The notes beneath the pieces were generated by a model, which saw only the letters and a program-made list of their open reading frames with translations, searched no databases and was not told where the DNA came from. A stretch of 64,000 bases of DNA, from NCBI GenBank assembly GCA_951230915.1, contig OX579635.1, positions 17,546,001 through 17,610,000 of the forward strand, given 5' to 3'. Both the position numbers and the translations under genes were made by a program. Positions 61,101-64,000 of this stretch are shown here, piece by piece; within the stretch, counting starts at the first letter, position 1, and every line of letters begins with the position of its first letter. The stretch is from Antitrichia curtipendula. Taxonomy: Eukaryota > Streptophyta > Bryopsida > Hypnales > Leucodontaceae.

Positions 61101-62938
61101 TATGCTTGACCCTTTGACAATTTGTGGAGCTTCCATCTCCATCATTGATTCGTATTCCGATATTTTCTCGATTTTCCCAGATGCTTCAAGAGAAGTTCGA
61201 CCACCACCCAGAGCTAGCCGAGGCCCAAGCTGAGCAGGAACTGCTACGGCATGAGGTTCATCGCTACAAGGCTTTATGTGATCTCGAAGAGCGTGAAAAG
61301 CTCCAAGAGGAGATTCTGCACCTACGAAACCAGGTTCAGTTGTACCTTGAGACTGGGACTCCGGGCTCAATAAAGCAACGTCGCCTTTCTCTCTATGAAG
61401 CAGTGACGCCAGCACATTGTGTTCAACCCTCTTATAGCCCCATTAAGCTCATGTCTCTAACTGCTGTACCTGAAGCAATGCCCGCATGTGAGTCTGCATC
61501 TTCTTCTAAACACGTCGATGCTGAGCATCCAGCGTCAACAGTCGAGGTCCATGCTGCCGACCTCTTGGAACAAGAGCGTAGGGAATGGGATCAAAGGGAG
61601 AAGGAATGGATTTCGATGGTCCACGAACTGAGAGAAGAATGTGACCACCACATGCAGTTGTCAGGAAAGTGGCGGAAGGAGCTTGAGGGCGAAAAGAGGT
61701 GAATTATACGCCCTCGTTTGCATTTATTTTCTGCTATATTATCCTCGTGGTTCTGTTTCCAGTTTGACGAGAATGATGATTTGAAAGGGATCAACACATG
61801 GTTGATGTGTGCCAACGCTTATGCCCACGGCGACTTAGAGCTGCACATGTTGATTAAGACACCTTCTAAGCTTCGGTTAATCTTTTGTCTTTCTTGTATT
61901 CAGATGTATTCAAGAAATGCATGAAGCACTTCAGATGGCTATGACTGGACATGCTCGTATCCTGGATCAGTATGCCGAATTGCAAGAGAAGCACATTCTG
62001 CTGTTAGCGACCATGCGTGAAATTCGTCACGGCGTGATCCAATATAAGAAGGATGCAAGGAGCTCTGTTTTTAACGCTGTCGAGGACGAGTGGTTCGATG
62101 CTCAAGCCACGCAGATTACGTACATGAAAGTTGAGCACGAGCGCTTCAAAGAGCAGATCAAGGGACTGGAAGCACAGGTTGATGATACTGCCGATGCTGT
62201 ACACGCGGCTGGGGAGCTTCTTGTGCGTTTGAAAGAGTCAGAACAAGCTGCTGTCTTGGCCAAGGTGACTGGTCGTTTAACCTTTGGACTTCGTACGCTA
62301 AAGAGTCCTGTTCTTAGTCTTATAGTTGAAAGAGTCCTTTTCATCAGTCTTGCTGTATTGTATTATCGTGCTCATTTCAGTGGTTGTCACGTCTTGTTAT
62401 CGAATCATTGCAGCATACGGCAGCAGTCGCAGAAGGAGATGCAGACGACCTTCGTAGGGAGTTGGAAAAGACCAAAAGGAAGCATATCAAGGAATTGGCA
62501 TCCTTGCAGCAGCGCTTACATAATTCTTCTTCAGATAAGTTGATTGTGTGCGCAAGATGTTCGGGAATCAGCGATAAGAAACCTACTGACGATGGTGATT
62601 GTGTGCAAACCGAGACTGCCATTGTGCTTAGAGACTGGAAAAGAACGTCAGGTTTATCAGAAAGCTTGAGTAGTGCGACGACGCTTACTGAATACTGTAA
62701 TAGCTCATGCGTTTATGAAAACTGGGATGCCACTACCACGCCACGTAGAAAAGGCTCAGTTGACAGTGATTTTGAAGAGGATGATTTTGAGATCTTGTCC
62801 CCCAGAGTAAGGTTCAGCAGAGCTCAGTATGAGAACCTGACCAATCTGGAAATTGATTTTGAAGACGACGGGTTTCTATGCGAGCAATGTGGACAGCCAG
62901 CTGCGAACGGGCTGAGAGTTTGTGACTCCTGTATTTGA
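55183..62938 (+). CDS. Kinesin-12 (phragmoplast-associated), 19 coding exons, 1,370 aa
   Basis: Plus-end-directed microtubule motor of the plant KIN-12 family, which works at the phragmoplast midzone in cell division. Exons: 55183-55335, 55902-56204, 56387-56530, 56627-56740, 56912-57037, 57307-57366, 57485-57538, 57633-57725, 57932-58027, 58236-58381, 58548-58697, 58790-58919, 59184-59791, 59942-60221, 60484-60582, 60774-60926, 61181-61698, 61904-62264 and 62414-62938. All phases agree and no stops occur. A 150-residue leader precedes the motor, which shows [16 protein letters not shown] (P-loop), NNESSRSHS (switch I), LVDLAGSER (switch II) and [16 protein letters not shown]. The tail is coiled coil with KIN-12 hallmarks: [33 protein letters not shown] and [18 protein letters not shown]. 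The length is near that of Arabidopsis KIN-12A/B rather than the longer POK proteins. The end is odd: CARC (exon 19) and a final [18 protein letters not shown] zinc-ribbon-like motif. Confidence 0.93.
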
Positions 62939-64000
62939 TTGGACCGGACCAACAGTTCGGATAATTTATTCTCTTCAATTTGTTTCGGCATGGGACAACA
63001 AGAAGTGCTGCATATTCTCATCTTAGGACCCGCTATAGCCGTGTCATCATATGTTGGCTGGGGTTACTAGACAGAGTCCGTGTGACCATATCTTCACAGC
63101 TCTTCGAGACTGGGCCTACCGTGGCCAGGTTCTGATAATGGAACTAGACGCATATTCGAAGGCGAGAGGAGCGTGTCGTCAAGACCTATTGTTTTGCGGA
63201 GGAAAACAAGGTACAATTTGTACAACAGGCAAGTGTAAGGTCTCACTTCGTGAAGCTGGTTACAAGGTTGTTGAGACAACTGAGAAGCCCACTCGCAGTG
63301 CCTTGACATCTATTAGCCATTTTGTAGATACAGGTTCTTCACTGAAGAGATCTGAGGAAGAAGTGCGAGTAGGGAGGAGGAGATCAGTATTCCAGCTGAT
63401 CAAGTTAAGGTTTGAGTCCACATTTATTGTCTTCTGTGATTTTGAGACCGCGATTATCCTGGTTTAGCGGCATAAAGTTAAAAGATTCGATATCCAGAAT
63501 GATGAAGGATGTTCTGCTTTTCAAACTGGGTAAGTGAAGGAGTCTACAGATTTATCTCTTTCTAAAGTACGTGCAATAGTGGTGAACATCATGATTGTTG
63601 ATGAGCGAAACGCTCTATTACATAAAATCTCTTCTGAATGATTCTAAGTTTGGGAGAGGTGGTAGCAGTGTTGAGCCTTAACCCTTAACCCCTAAATGCC
63701 AGAGGCACCAAATCTGCATTTAAGATTTTGTGCAAGTGTCCATTGCAGATCTTGATTTTCTAGTGTTGAGGGCTCTTCGAAATGAGCCTCAAATCCATTA
63801 CATCTTGGAGAAAAAAATCACATTAGCAATTCGTTTAAAAAAATTGTGGAGTAAATTTCTTTTAAATTAATAAAGCTTATCAAAATGTTTTTTTTTTCTA
63901 TTTAAAGCAAATTTCAAGAAGCTCAAAAAAGGCCCTGGACATTTTAGTATGTCATTGAAAAGTTTTAGAGTAAAAAATCCCTACAATTCGGAAAATCAAA
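62939..64000 (+). other. 3' flank of the kinesin gene
   Basis: Probably 3' untranslated sequence then intergenic DNA. A 138-codon open frame at 63051-63467 has no recognisable motif. AT content rises after about 63800. Confidence 0.45.

Noticed and set aside
63051..63467. 138-codon frame after the kinesin gene
   Set aside because: No motif, no exon signals of note, and close behind the kinesin stop; more likely 3' untranslated sequence.

Overview
This is nuclear DNA from a plant. The evidence is a phragmoplast-type kinesin-12 gene with 19 short coding exons and plant-style GT-AG introns, set among plant-type transposons: LINE, large LTR elements, Mutator-like (MULE), PIF/Harbinger and hAT-like. 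Introns are short (mostly 90-270 bp) and the two cargo genes do not resemble familiar seed-plant genes, so I lean towards a non-seed land plant or close relative. The sequence alone does not fix the species. Only one gene looks intact (the kinesin); most of the rest is mobile DNA in various states of decay.

Layout. 1-2057: 3' end of a dead LINE with an A-tail. 2067-2198: a near-perfect long hairpin. 3714-4494 and 14708-14808: one decayed host reading frame, split by LTR-retrotransposon remains (4495-14707) flanked by the 5-bp duplication ATGAT. Inside are a solo LTR of the same family in the opposite orientation (6336-10594) and a complete ~3.9-kb LTR (10786-14707). A diverged LTR of this family (16235-20723 plus 36652-38322) is split by a large MULE-like element, and another LTR piece follows at 38323-40696. 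Four LTR copies carry the same 63-nt ATG exon ending at a splice donor.

20724-36651 is the most interesting region. It is a ~15.9-kb element with related inverted ends and the direct repeat GAGCAATAAG on both sides, inserted in an LTR whose two halves lie outside it. It holds a minus-strand gene for a protein with a ParB/sulfiredoxin-like motif and a C-terminal DNA N4/N6-methyltransferase-like domain (21001-25764), a ~4-kb array of ten ~381-bp repeats each carrying two copies of a palindrome (25930-29895), and a plus-strand MULE transposase with a SWIM finger (31668-35307). I read these as one transposon carrying a ParB-methyltransferase gene and an iteron-like array. Both genes now contain stop codons that C-to-T changes could explain.

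40697-54138: AT-rich DNA with a decayed fragment of the kinesin gene, a hAT-like non-autonomous element with an 8-bp duplication (45295-45858), a Harbinger deletion derivative (47249-48092) and a nearly complete PIF/Harbinger element (48825-54135) with convergent Myb-like ORF1 and DDE transposase genes. 55183-62938: the kinesin-12 gene, predicted 1,370 aa, ending in an unusual CxxC-CxxC zinc-ribbon-like tail. Exon borders were placed by hand from GT/AG signals and reading-frame continuity; no database search was possible.
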